NCBI RefSeq assembly: GCF_000701265.1
Contig: NZ_KL370760.1
Span: 119,921-183,920 of the forward strand
Reading direction: 5' to 3'
Origin: Legionella wadsworthii DSM 21896 = ATCC 33877
GTDB lineage: Bacteria; Pseudomonadota; Gammaproteobacteria; Legionellales; Legionellaceae
DNA length: 64,000 bases
Shown here one piece after another: positions 8,297 through 17,148 of this stretch; positions within the stretch are counted from its first letter, which is position 1, and each line of letters begins with the position of its first letter. The notes beneath the pieces were generated by a model, which was given only the letters and a program-made list of their open reading frames with translations, had not been told where the DNA came from and ran no database searches. The translations under genes and the position numbers were made by a program.

Positions 8297-9802
8297 TTAG
8301 ATTTCATACTTTGAAGTTTCTTCTTCTTTAGGATTTTGTTTTTTCATGTTCTCAGGAATGGGTAAACCTTGCTTTTGTAAAAACGCCTGAGGATCTGCCC
8401 CTATATTGATTGTTGAGTGAGGATTAAAGTCAAATGAAACGTAGTGACCATTTTGATAAGTATACATACCAATAATATGTTCACCTTCAATCCCCCCTGG
8501 AACCAAGTATTCACTATCAGTTAATGCATGCTGGCTATCTTTATAAACACTTAAAGATTGGAATGCCCGCTCCGGCTTATACATGACATAAATATAACGC
8601 GCTTCTTTTGCTTTTACTTCTTCAGGAAATTTAAGTGTTCGCTCAATGTCATCGGTGGTAGAAACAAAAATAGTTGGTTTTCGATTGTCAATATATTCTT
8701 TATAATTATCAGAATGATTCACCCAGGGTTTCATACCCGTTTGAAATAAATCATCGCCTTTTTTCCATCCATGCTCTTTGCGGGATGCGGTAGCGGTGGT
8801 GCCCTCTCTAAAGACATGCAATGCTGCATCTTTTGAGGGATCTCCGGAGTGATGACGGCTGTCTGCACGAAATAAAAGTTGTTCGCCTGGTTCTATTTTT
8901 TTATGCCCCTCGTTTTTTTTTACCTTGGTAATTTGCGGATATTCATCATCAGTTAACTGGAAACAACCAACAATTTCAGAAGGTTCAACAGCACGTGGTA
9001 TTAAACTTTGATTGGGAAAAGTATTTCTTGGAAAGTTATTTGTATTGATTATTGCCGATGAATAAATATCAATCATGTAAACATATTTAAAATCTTTCGC
9101 TTTTTTTAAATCCAGTTGATTTTGTGACAGGAGGTACATGCTGGTATTACCTCCTGCCGTTTTATCCAATGTTCCTTCAAATAAAGCCCGATCAAATCCA
9201 CCAGCCGTAAATCCTTGATTAAATACTTGATCAGGCGGAACATTGCTATAAATATATGCTGTTGTTCTATTTGGGGAAGTCTTATGTGCTAATTGTGATT
9301 TTAACATCTGTTCCTGGTGCTCGGAGTGCACTACATCAAGCAATTCTCTTGGTGGGTTAAAGTGAACACTATTTCTTTCCTTAATTAATTTAAATAACTC
9401 ATTCTGAACCTCATGGATTAAAGCATTTTGCTCATCCTCAGAAAGCTTGTCTAAATCTTTTAATGGAGCAAGCGCTTCATAAAACCGGGTTGTAATAGGA
9501 TCTCGACTTAGACTGCTTAATATTTTGAGAGTACTTATTTTACTTGTTATTAAGTCTGGTTTTTTGTTTATCGCTGCATTTGCCTGACTTCCTATACCCA
9601 TCAAAAATTTTAATTTGTATGTAGGATCCTGGCCAAAAGGATTTCTTTGGAGCTCTTCGAAGAGAACCTTCATATTGGAAACATTCTTGGGTAACTCTAG
9701 AGTACCTGGAATGATACCTTTCCAAAATGAGGGGGCTGAATTGGAGACTACCAAGGACTGAATCGCTTTAAATAACCGTTCCAATTTATTTAAATCAACC
9801 AT
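8297..9802 (-). CDS. tandem pertussis-toxin-S1-like ADP-ribosyltransferase, effector candidate
   Basis: This 501-aa protein has two modules resembling the catalytic subunit of pertussis-type toxins. Module 1 (about 180-290) has YIYSNVPPDQVFNQGFTAGG, strikingly like the start of S1, but the catalytic Arg position is Ile184. I see no STS motif or catalytic Glu in it. Module 2 (about 305-450) keeps all three hallmarks: LLFRADSR (R312), FVSTT (S381-T383) and DSEYLVPGGI (E431). It has an extra insert of about 30 residues between R312 and the FQTG segment. The N-terminal 170 residues are helical and unassigned. There is no signal peptide, and the acidic tail (NPKEEETSKYEI) fits a Dot/Icm E-block signal. 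The expected activity is mono-ADP-ribosylation of a host protein; the target is unknown. Confidence 0.75.
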   Translation of the reverse strand: MVDLNKLERLFKAIQSLVVSNSAPSFWKGIIPGTLELPKNVSNMKVLFEELQRNPFGQDPTYKLKFLMGIGSQANAAINKKPDLITSKISTLKILSSLSRDPITTRFYEALAPLKDLDKLSEDEQNALIHEVQNELFKLIKERNSVHFNPPRELLDVVHSEHQEQMLKSQLAHKTSPNRTTAYIYSNVPPDQVFNQGFTAGGFDRALFEGTLDKTAGGNTSMYLLSQNQLDLKKAKDFKYVYMIDIYSSAIINTNNFPRNTFPNQSLIPRAVEPSEIVGCFQLTDDEYPQITKVKKNEGHKKIEPGEQLLFRADSRHHSGDPSKDAALHVFREGTTATASRKEHGWKKGDDLFQTGMKPWVNHSDNYKEYIDNRKPTIFVSTTDDIERTLKFPEEVKAKEARYIYVMYKPERAFQSLSVYKDSQHALTDSEYLVPGGIEGEHIIGMYTYQNGHYVSFDFNPHSTINIGADPQAFLQKQGLPIPENMKKQNPKEEETSKYEI

Positions 9803-10068
9803 AGGAAAAAAATTAATTAGAAAGAATAAGTTTAGTATAGGTTAATATTTCACCACTTGTAGCATATCTATGATCATTTTGTAATTACATTACTCGTCAA
9901 ATTCTATTTTAGAAAATCATACCATTTACCTTGCATTTCCGATGCTGCGATATAGTTGGTTAGATACTGGTTTGATTTTCTTTTAGGTGTCCTGGTCTAC
10001 ATGATTCAGCAAAGCTTATGTTTACAACCCATCAATTCACAAGCTTTTGAAGATTTTGCAAATTTTCA

Positions 10069-11361
10069 TTAAATAGAAAAAGAAGAGCCGTTTTCAAACT
10101 GACCATCCTCTAATTGAGAGTCATCATTTTCGGGCTTAATTACTGACATCATGAGTTCTAAATCATGGCGTGCGAAAGAGATTGCTTGCACCATGGAATC
10201 GGTCATGGTTCGATAAGAGCGCGTATTGAGCGTAATTGTTTCCGCTATTTTTTTACTGTTTCCCAGTGAGTCCCTATCTTCCCAGGATAAATTTAATTTC
10301 AACTCGATTGGAATGAGAGAATCAGAGTTTTCTTCATACTTTGGTATTGCAGTGATTTGAATGCAATCCAGGGAGTTGGCCTTGCCTTCAGTTAGTCTTT
10401 TTGCAACATATTTCTCAAAAATCTTCAGCATATTATAATTTGCGGCTGCGGTGGTGGGGATTAAGTTCTTCACTGAATGTTGGCCACCTAATAAAAGTCC
10501 CCAAATATGGCTCCAATGATACTCGCTACCATGTAGTTTAAGGATAGTGTCTACCCCATGGGCTGCGAAAAGTTTTTGGCAAGTAGTACCTGTCATTGAT
10601 TTTTGAGGAATACGCCTGGTAGATCTGGTATTACTTTTAATGTCTTTCTGAAATACTTGAAATGTAATAGGCTTAGCTCGCTGTGCTGCTAAAGTTGGAA
10701 TTTTATCTTTGATCTCTTGGGCAGTGACTTGTTTTATGGCCACCATCCCTTTCTTTCCTTCAGGTGAGATTGGGGTATAAAAAGTTAGCGGTCTCTTTAA
10801 ACTGCCACCTTCTTTAGTATAAAAGGGCCTAACTTTACTTTGCCCTGGGGTTCTTTTGACCTCCACAAATTCTTTTGTGGGTGTTCCTGGAGTCAGAGAG
10901 GTCATTCTAAGGTTTAGGTCTTTAAAAGAATCCTTCAAGCCAGATGGTATATTCTCATCGTCAACGATGACTTGACGGGAGGGATCCGAAGCTTCTATTT
11001 CCCGCTTTCTTTTTTTAGAGTAAGAATTTTGTGACGCAAGTGTTTTTTCCTCTTGCCCAAGCTTCCTTTTACAACTCCTACCAGGATTTTTCTTTTGTAA
11101 GGTAGAACTTATAGACTCAAAATCTGTATTTAATACTTCACTTAATAGGTAAACTAAATGAGTAGCCGTTAATTTCTTCCTTCCCAAAGCTTCAAAACGG
11201 TGCAAAGCCTCTTTCCACTGTTCTTCATTCAATGCTTCATTATTCCAACGAAAAAATGCAAGCGCGGGAATTAATTTGAAACACTTTGACTTAAACAAAG
11301 ATAAATTTGGGTTCTCAACTGTTTCATCGTTTCGTTTTGTATCTATTTTTACTCGAGTCAT
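10069..11361 (-). CDS. nuclear-targeted nuclease-like effector candidate
   Basis: This 430-aa protein has a helical N-terminus (1-90) and a basic linker with a textbook bipartite nuclear localisation signal: KRK at 98-100, then KKRKR at 116-120. A Pro/Thr-rich stretch (SLTPGTPT) follows. The domain at about 255-400 contains EYHWSHIWGLLLGGQHSVKN, then LIPTTAAANYNML. This resembles the beta-beta-alpha metal-finger nucleases (DNA/RNA non-specific or HNH type), in which a catalytic His is followed by (L)GG, NL(I/V)P and an Asn-containing metal-binding helix. Here H285 and N309/N310 are the likely equivalents. The C-terminus is acidic and ends in Phe-Ser-Ile, compatible with type IV secretion. The likely role is cutting or binding nucleic acid in the host nucleus. 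That role is inference. Confidence 0.6.
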   Translation of the reverse strand: MTRVKIDTKRNDETVENPNLSLFKSKCFKLIPALAFFRWNNEALNEEQWKEALHRFEALGRKKLTATHLVYLLSEVLNTDFESISSTLQKKNPGRSCKRKLGQEEKTLASQNSYSKKRKREIEASDPSRQVIVDDENIPSGLKDSFKDLNLRMTSLTPGTPTKEFVEVKRTPGQSKVRPFYTKEGGSLKRPLTFYTPISPEGKKGMVAIKQVTAQEIKDKIPTLAAQRAKPITFQVFQKDIKSNTRSTRRIPQKSMTGTTCQKLFAAHGVDTILKLHGSEYHWSHIWGLLLGGQHSVKNLIPTTAAANYNMLKIFEKYVAKRLTEGKANSLDCIQITAIPKYEENSDSLIPIELKLNLSWEDRDSLGNSKKIAETITLNTRSYRTMTDSMVQAISFARHDLELMMSVIKPENDDSQLEDGQFENGSSFSI

Positions 11362-11706
11362 AATCTACTTCACAGGTTAATATTCGCTTAAGCAAGTAAT
11401 TATCGGTAGGTCAGAGGACAAATAGAATAAAGGATGTGATTTAGTCTTTGATGACCTGCATTAAGTTCTTATATTTTACACTTTAATCACATTTTAATCA
11501 AATAATACTGTCCATCGATATAAAAAAGAACTGCTTTTAGAAAGAACTGCATCATGGGATGAAATTTTTCTTAATGGATCCCGCAAGATTCGACGTTATA
11601 GCCTACATATAAGTAGTTTGTATATCTATCATACAAATAATCAATTTTTTACCCACTAAAAAAGAGCTTACAATGGCTCCATTGTAAAATTAATTAGAAC
11701 GTATCG
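11362..11706. other. intergenic gap between divergent genes
   Basis: This gap separates the nuclease-like gene from the F-box-like gene, which are divergently transcribed, so it must hold both promoters. It is very AT-rich. I see no gene, terminator or palindrome that I can support. Confidence 0.4.
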
Positions 11707-12684
11707 ATGAAAAGAAAATATGAAGAGAATCAAAACCTATTTGACATACTCCCTAATGAGCTCATAGCGGCGATTGGCCATCATGTAGATGAAAACAAGT
11801 CACGAATAGAAAGCAGCGACAATTTTGTCCTGGCTTGTTCTTTATTTTATAACGCATACCAACAAGAGCGATTAAAACAGAAACGATTAATTATTGACTT
11901 AGCCCAAGCTGTTGTTAAAGGGAATCAAGATCAGGCAGAAATGATTCTACAAAAAAATCCTGAATTACTTCTTGCTAGAATAACAATTGTCGATCAATCT
12001 GGACGGATTTTTAGAAACATCACCGTTTGGGAATACACTCTATGGTCGTTAGATGTTCGCTATATGGCATCCATGATGCTTCAGTGTTTGCCCCACAATA
12101 AGAAGGGGGAAGAGATACGACTGGCACTAGATAAGCAATTCGATGAGATTGAAACCCGAGGAGTGACTTACGAATTAAACGGAGAGATTCATCAAGAGAA
12201 ACACTATGACTTTGCTATTATTAACGAGTTAACTGAGTATCTCAATAATTTTAATAGGCTAGAATGGGAAGAACGCGATAAAAGTTGGTGTTTGAAAGTT
12301 GGGCAGGCACAAAGACTTGTCCCTGCCCATGTGGCCCAACATTATTGTGACCCTGAGGAGCCGCTAAATCCAGCGCCAACATTTAAAAAAGAAAAATTTA
12401 CTCGCTCACTTGAGTTCTATAATTGGAAGGATGAGGAGCGGAGAAATTGGTTTTCAGATTCAGGATTAGGGGTTACTTTTGCAATGAACCGATCATGGGG
12501 CGAAAAAACTCTCTCCTCAACCCGAGGCTATTTTTTTAGCTCATCCTTCGCTCGAGATGCCATGATAGATTTACAAAAAGCGAGAACAGAGGATTTAGCA
12601 TTACTGAAACAGCAATTGCAAAAATCTCTGCAACAAAATGACGTGGCGCAAGAGTCAGTGCATGGAGTCACGCCTGAATTGTGA
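11707..12684 (+). CDS. F-box-like protein, effector candidate
   Basis: The 325-aa product opens with NLFDILPNELIAAIGHHVD followed by a helical stretch (residues about 10-55). This fits an F-box: LPxEL at 15-19, then hydrophobic spacing. In Legionella such domains let translocated proteins enter host SCF ubiquitin ligases by binding Skp1. The region at 60-90 (IIDLAQAVVKGNQDQAEMIL, then KNPELLL) resembles a single ankyrin-like helix pair found after F-boxes in several effectors. The rest is unassigned. There is no signal peptide. The promoter region is shared with the divergent nuclease-like gene. Confidence 0.55.
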   Translation: MKRKYEENQNLFDILPNELIAAIGHHVDENKSRIESSDNFVLACSLFYNAYQQERLKQKRLIIDLAQAVVKGNQDQAEMILQKNPELLLARITIVDQSGRIFRNITVWEYTLWSLDVRYMASMMLQCLPHNKKGEEIRLALDKQFDEIETRGVTYELNGEIHQEKHYDFAIINELTEYLNNFNRLEWEERDKSWCLKVGQAQRLVPAHVAQHYCDPEEPLNPAPTFKKEKFTRSLEFYNWKDEERRNWFSDSGLGVTFAMNRSWGEKTLSSTRGYFFSSSFARDAMIDLQKARTEDLALLKQQLQKSLQQNDVAQESVHGVTPEL

Positions 12685-12751
12685 TTCAGTAATCCAGGAT
12701 ACCAGGCATTGAGACGTGAAGTCTGCTCCTTGTCCCTAGTTATCTTGTACA

Positions 12752-13375
12752 TCATTTGGAGCCATGACGCATTTCATCTTCATATAAATTTTTTCCTGCA
12801 TTGTCAGGGAAAATGGGTTCAAGAAGTGTTGCTATTTCCTTAATTGTTTCAATACAGGCTTTTGACAAACTCTCTTTTTTTAAAGCGATAGTAAATCTAT
12901 TGATAATTGGATCCCAAGATTTTTCATCCACTTGATGAGCAACCCTGTGATTGGGTAAAATATGAACATAATGCTCTGCTAGGGAAATAAACAGTAAAAC
13001 AACCGGAGTCTCATGAGGCACCGCCTTAGTAATGGCCAGGATCTCCTCTGCACCCAGGTGAGATGCGCGATGGAATAGTAATTTTCTGGGTAAGAAATAG
13101 AGCAAAATACGGTTTAAACCTGGAATAAAAGGAACCAGAAACATAAACAACAGCTGAATTAAAAAAAATAAAGGAAATTTATTTAATCCTGTAGTTTCCC
13201 ACAATATAAAATTGATTAAACTTCCAAAAACAAAACCATACAACATCATTTCGGCAATATAATGATCACTTCTGGGGACAACAACCGCCGCAATTTCTGC
13301 ACAGGTACGTTGCTCTGCCAAACCAATTGCCTTGGTGATTTGCTCTGACTCCAAATTTGAAAAAATCTTTACCAT
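12752..13375 (-). CDS. TPM-domain membrane protein
   Basis: This 207-aa protein has an N-terminal and C-terminal TPM-type fold (LAEQRTCAEIAAVVVPRSDHY, then VVLLFISLAEHYVHILPNHRV). Two membrane helices interrupt it (MLYGFVFGSLINFILW and LFFLIQLLFMFLVPFIPG). It is the third gene of the LemA-TPM-TPM operon. Its ATG overlaps the end of the preceding gene by 7 bases. The motif order matches companion TPM proteins commonly encoded with YgcG-like proteins. The function is unknown, probably tied to envelope integrity or membrane protein assembly. Confidence 0.75.
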   Translation of the reverse strand: MVKIFSNLESEQITKAIGLAEQRTCAEIAAVVVPRSDHYIAEMMLYGFVFGSLINFILWETTGLNKFPLFFLIQLLFMFLVPFIPGLNRILLYFLPRKLLFHRASHLGAEEILAITKAVPHETPVVLLFISLAEHYVHILPNHRVAHQVDEKSWDPIINRFTIALKKESLSKACIETIKEIATLLEPIFPDNAGKNLYEDEMRHGSK

Positions 13376-14079
13376 GATCCTGATGAACCTCCGCCGCCAA
13401 AACTTCCGCCCCCTCCGCGAAACCCTCCACCTCCGCCCCTTCCTCCGAATCGATTTCCAGAACCAGCAAATATTAAAAAGGCTAGACTAGGATTGCGAAT
13501 GAAAAAAATAATGATTAAAAGAAAAAAAAGCCATTCCAGCCAGCCGTATTTGGAGGATGTTTGAGTTTTGGCTTTAGTAATTGTTTTTCCACCTAAAACA
13601 TCAAGAATACTCTGGGTTCCATCGACAATCCCTTTTTGATACTCCCCTTTCTTAAAAGAGGGAAGGATAACCGTTTGAATAATTTGATTGGCTAACAAAT
13701 CGGTAATAACAGGTTCTAATCCATATCCTACTTCTATCCGTACTTTTCGTTCTTTTGGGGCAACAATAAGGATCACCCCATTATTCTTGCCTTTTTGTCC
13801 AATTTGCCAACGACGCCCGAGTTGATAACCATACTCCTCTATGTCATAGCCATTTAATGTAGGGAGGGTTAAAACGACCACTTGGTTCGTTGTGGTTTGT
13901 TCATATTTGTCTAGTTGAATTTCGAGATCCTGCTTGGCCTTAGGGGTTAGGAGTTGTGCATTGTCGACGACTCTGCCTGTTAGTGCTGGGAAATTTGGTG
14001 CAGCAGCGACTAAGCTGCTGCCTGAATAAAAGCAAAGGAAGAGTATGAATGCAATGAACAGACGCGCATTAAAACGCAT
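13369..14079 (-). CDS. YgcG-like TPM-domain protein with Gly-rich tail
   Basis: The 236-aa protein has a signal peptide (to about residue 27, ending SLVAAAP). A TPM domain (LTGRVVDNAQLLTPKAKQDL through VRIEVGYGLEPVITD) is followed by one membrane helix (WLFFLLIIIFFI) and a C-terminal low-complexity run of Gly, Ser and Phe. This is the standard YgcG architecture. TPM domains form a periplasmic fold implicated in photosystem repair in plants; the bacterial role is unsettled. It lies 3 bases after the LemA gene on the same strand. Confidence 0.85.
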   Translation of the reverse strand: MRFNARLFIAFILFLCFYSGSSLVAAAPNFPALTGRVVDNAQLLTPKAKQDLEIQLDKYEQTTTNQVVVLTLPTLNGYDIEEYGYQLGRRWQIGQKGKNNGVILIVAPKERKVRIEVGYGLEPVITDLLANQIIQTVILPSFKKGEYQKGIVDGTQSILDVLGGKTITKAKTQTSSKYGWLEWLFFLLIIIFFIRNPSLAFLIFAGSGNRFGGRGGGGGFRGGGGSFGGGGSSGSW

Positions 14080-14082
14080 CGG

Positions 14083-14667
14083 TTAAAAGCTCACCTGGGG
14101 TGCTTTTTCCGCACCTGTTTCTGCTGTAAATGAAGGTTTAATTTGGGCACCGTAAATTTTCGCCCAAATAATCCCAGGGAACGTCCTAATCAAGGTATTA
14201 TACTCCTGGACTGTGTCGATATAATCTTTTCGCGCAATGGCAATTCGATTTTCTGTTCCTTCAAGCTGAGATTGCAGTGCTAGGAAATTTTGATTGGCTT
14301 TTAACTCAGGATATCGTTCTGCAACCACCATAAGTCTTGATAATGTTGATGACAGAGCGCCCTGCGCTTGTTCATATTTTTGCACAGCCACGGGATCGTT
14401 TAACATTTCCGGGGTAAGGGTGACTTTTGTTGCATTAGCGCGCGCATTAATCACATCGGTCAAAGTAGACTTTTCAAAATTAGCGTACCCTTTAACTGTG
14501 TTAACAAGATTAGGAATTAAATCCATACGTCTTTGATATTGGTTTTGTACTTGCATCCAGGATGCTTTAACTTTCTCATCCAATCTTGGAATTTTATTGA
14601 TACCACTGCCAATAAAAATGACTAGAATAACGAGAATCCCTATAATGAACAAACCCGCTCGCCTCAT
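14083..14667 (-). CDS. lemA: LemA family protein
   Basis: LemA proteins are small membrane-anchored coiled-helix proteins. The start at 14667 (MRRAGLFIIGILVILVIFIG) is chosen because GGGG lies just upstream and it begins directly with the single N-terminal membrane helix. A longer frame reaches 14718. The body has the family signature RMDLIPNLVNTVKGYANFEK and ends with a conserved FPGIIWAKIYG segment. It heads the LemA-TPM-TPM operon, an arrangement widespread in proteobacteria. Confidence 0.88.
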   Translation of the reverse strand: MRRAGLFIIGILVILVIFIGSGINKIPRLDEKVKASWMQVQNQYQRRMDLIPNLVNTVKGYANFEKSTLTDVINARANATKVTLTPEMLNDPVAVQKYEQAQGALSSTLSRLMVVAERYPELKANQNFLALQSQLEGTENRIAIARKDYIDTVQEYNTLIRTFPGIIWAKIYGAQIKPSFTAETGAEKAPQVSF

Positions 14668-14786
14668 AATTACCCCATTGATATATATATAAATTTTATT
14701 GTACGAATTTGATGGCATAAGTACAAGAGAGCATCGCGAGGCGCATGAAAAGGTATTTTACATATCCATCTCTGCCCTCACTCACA

Positions 14787-14960
14787 GGGTCAGGCCTTGA
14801 AATGTAAATCTGTTCCTTTATTTAAAGTGTTCATGGATATGATATGCCTACTGACTCAAGGATAATCACTATCATCTGTTCTAGAGACTCCTTTTGGAAA
14901 TTTTAGTAAAGGAAAGACAGGGGGCTAGATTCGTAAATTCAAAATTCAAGGCCTGATCCC
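14787..14960. repeat. facing pair of dispersed GGTCAGGCCTTGAA elements
   Basis: A forward copy (14787-14810, GGGTCAGGCCTTGAAATG) and an inverted copy (14934-14960, TTCAAGGCCTGATCCC) face each other across about 120 bases. This is the closest facing pair in the window and would form a long imperfect hairpin. The rest of the gap between 14668 and 15056 shows no gene. Confidence 0.55.
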
Positions 14961-15056
14961 GTTGGGATGCTCAACAAAAAGTGAAACCAATCTACTTAAT
15001 ATTTATTTAATGTTATTTGTTTAAAATAGGCACAAATTTTTTAGCCAAACAATACC

Positions 15057-16022
15057 ATGCCTTTTTATTATTCCGTTAGCCAATTTAACTCCCTGGATTT
15101 TTTGGATCTTCCTGATAAAGAATTATTAACTTTTATCCGATTAAATAATTTTAGTCCTAACGCAGACTGGGCAGAGGATAATCCGGTTCTGCATTATCTA
15201 TTGGCTAATGAACTTTTTGATTATGTAGCCCGTTTGCTCACATTAATTCCCGAGCGTATCAATCCTAATCTTTGTGACGGGGCAGAGTTTGGTAAAAAAT
15301 CGCTACTTATTCTGCTTACACTTTTGCCTTCAAACGATTCATTAATATTTAAATTTATGGAGCGTTACCAAAATCAATTATTGTTGGATTACCAGGATGA
15401 AAACGGAAAAACAGCATTGCACTATGCCATTATCCTCGGCCGTGCTGATATTGCTGAGCGTCTTATTACCCTTGGAGCATCAATTGAAGTATCTGATAAT
15501 GAGGGCTTTTTACCTTTTGATTATCTCTATTGTCCTGGTGAGGTGATCAGTACGACTTTAAAAATGGTTGATATAGAGCCATTGCGTGATACAAATGCTG
15601 CAAGTAACCAATTTGAAGATCATGCCGATCGCCCAATGATGTTACAGGGTATGTATTTAATTCAGTGTAAAGAGACCCTCAAGAACCTAATTAAAGGCAA
15701 TTTGGTTTTAGTCAAATATATTGAGGGCAAGTCACCCTATTGGGGAACCTTTATTGGTGATGATTGTCCGCTAACCTATGGTGAAATGCGAGAATTTGCC
15801 CAAAAGATTGCAAGCAATTATAAGTGTTCTTTATCCGAAGTTTTTGTGAATCAAAAATTAGGCAGCGACGAGCAGGTAGCATTTAGAACCAAGCTAAAAG
15901 AGTTAAGCAATGATTTTTCTGGACAATCTATTATTCAAAAATGTAGCCAAGGCCATGACAAAATTGCCAAGTTGTTACATAAACTTCGTAATGAAATGAA
16001 GCAAACGGTCACGTTAACTTAA
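15057..16022 (+). CDS. ankyrin-repeat protein, effector candidate
   Basis: This 321-aa protein has a clear ankyrin repeat at about 112-160 (ENGKTALHYAIILGRADIAE, then RLITLGASIEVSDNEGFLPF). Weaker repeats are likely before it (DNPVLHYLLANELFDYVARL). The C-terminal half contains a helical region without known motifs. There is no signal peptide or membrane helix. Ankyrin proteins are a large class of Dot/Icm effectors in Legionella, so translocation is plausible but not shown. It is a single gene with no linked partner. Confidence 0.7.
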   Translation: MPFYYSVSQFNSLDFLDLPDKELLTFIRLNNFSPNADWAEDNPVLHYLLANELFDYVARLLTLIPERINPNLCDGAEFGKKSLLILLTLLPSNDSLIFKFMERYQNQLLLDYQDENGKTALHYAIILGRADIAERLITLGASIEVSDNEGFLPFDYLYCPGEVISTTLKMVDIEPLRDTNAASNQFEDHADRPMMLQGMYLIQCKETLKNLIKGNLVLVKYIEGKSPYWGTFIGDDCPLTYGEMREFAQKIASNYKCSLSEVFVNQKLGSDEQVAFRTKLKELSNDFSGQSIIQKCSQGHDKIAKLLHKLRNEMKQTVTLT

Positions 16023-16293
16023 TGTAGCGCCAAGAGGGGCTGTGGCATTAATTCATTTACTGAATTAACTGGATACAAAGATCCAGGCTTTACTTGTAGA
16101 TATTTTTAATAGGTTAATTATCCATCTGCAGATCCTGGGAAAACCTCTTTATATTAAGCAAACATTAAGCAAGTTGACTTATTTTAAATCAATGGTTAAT
16201 ATATCACCATAAAAACATGCAGGTGTTTTTTTTGAATCAATCTCGATTGGTCTTGTGCTCGACAATGTATTGGTGGTATCAGAGGGGAATATC

Positions 16294-17091
16294 ATGCCAA
16301 GTAGTAGATGGCAGGAACAAAATTTAATTGATGAAGAAGCTTTAACCTTAAAAAAAATTTGTTTTGGCTTAAAGAATTATCTTCACGGTTGCCCAAAAGA
16401 ATATGAAAATTTTTTTCAAGACTGTGCAAAAATTTCCTTATTTTTACAAGATACCGATGCGGTATTAAACCAGTTAAGAACTTTAAATACCTTATTAGTA
16501 GCCGAAGCCAATAAGCGAGGTGTACCGTTTAGTGATGATGACAATGTTGATGCTCTAAAGCATCATAAAGTATTACGCAGCGTACTCGAACATGAATTAC
16601 ACAAAATTGGTTTTGCCCCTAACCTGGGAAAAGCACTAGACGTACTTGAATTAAGTACTTTTAAGAAAATTTTTTCCAAAGGATTACTTTTAAAAGATCC
16701 TGGTGCAGGTTTAGAGCATGGTGAATTCACGCACCCTATTCAATGGTTGCTGATTGGGTTACAGCAAAAGGACACGCCCTTTTTAACCCTCCCTATCCTA
16801 AAAATATTTAATACCTTTGGGCATGGAGATAATTACTTACTTATTTGGAGTGTCGTTGTCGATCTGCTTAAAGAGGCCTGTTACGATGCCCGATCCCCGG
16901 AACGTTTGCATCGAATGATTCTAAATTCTGATGATCCTGATTTGGAATTATTAAAAATTCTATGCCACTCTAGAATCAAGAAAAGGGTAATGAATCTTCA
17001 ATCTACTTTTTTCTCTGAGAAAAAACTTTATCCAAATAAGGAATATATACCCTCTGATGACAAAAATTTATTATATCCATTAAATAACTAG
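16294..17091 (+). CDS. hypothetical protein, 265 aa
   Basis: I do not recognise this protein. The ATG at 16294 is chosen because AGAGGGGA precedes it by six bases; an open frame reaches back to 16255. The protein looks soluble and largely helical, for example LKKICFGLKNYLHGC and NQLRTLNTLLVAEANKRGVP. It ends in a hydrophilic tail. It could be an effector by context, but nothing in the sequence proves that. Confidence 0.6.
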   Translation: MPSSRWQEQNLIDEEALTLKKICFGLKNYLHGCPKEYENFFQDCAKISLFLQDTDAVLNQLRTLNTLLVAEANKRGVPFSDDDNVDALKHHKVLRSVLEHELHKIGFAPNLGKALDVLELSTFKKIFSKGLLLKDPGAGLEHGEFTHPIQWLLIGLQQKDTPFLTLPILKIFNTFGHGDNYLLIWSVVVDLLKEACYDARSPERLHRMILNSDDPDLELLKILCHSRIKKRVMNLQSTFFSEKKLYPNKEYIPSDDKNLLYPLNN

Positions 17092-17148
17092 AAACAGTAC
17101 CAGGCTAGTTGCAATCCTCATTCGTCGCAAAGGCCTAAACCCCTTGAG

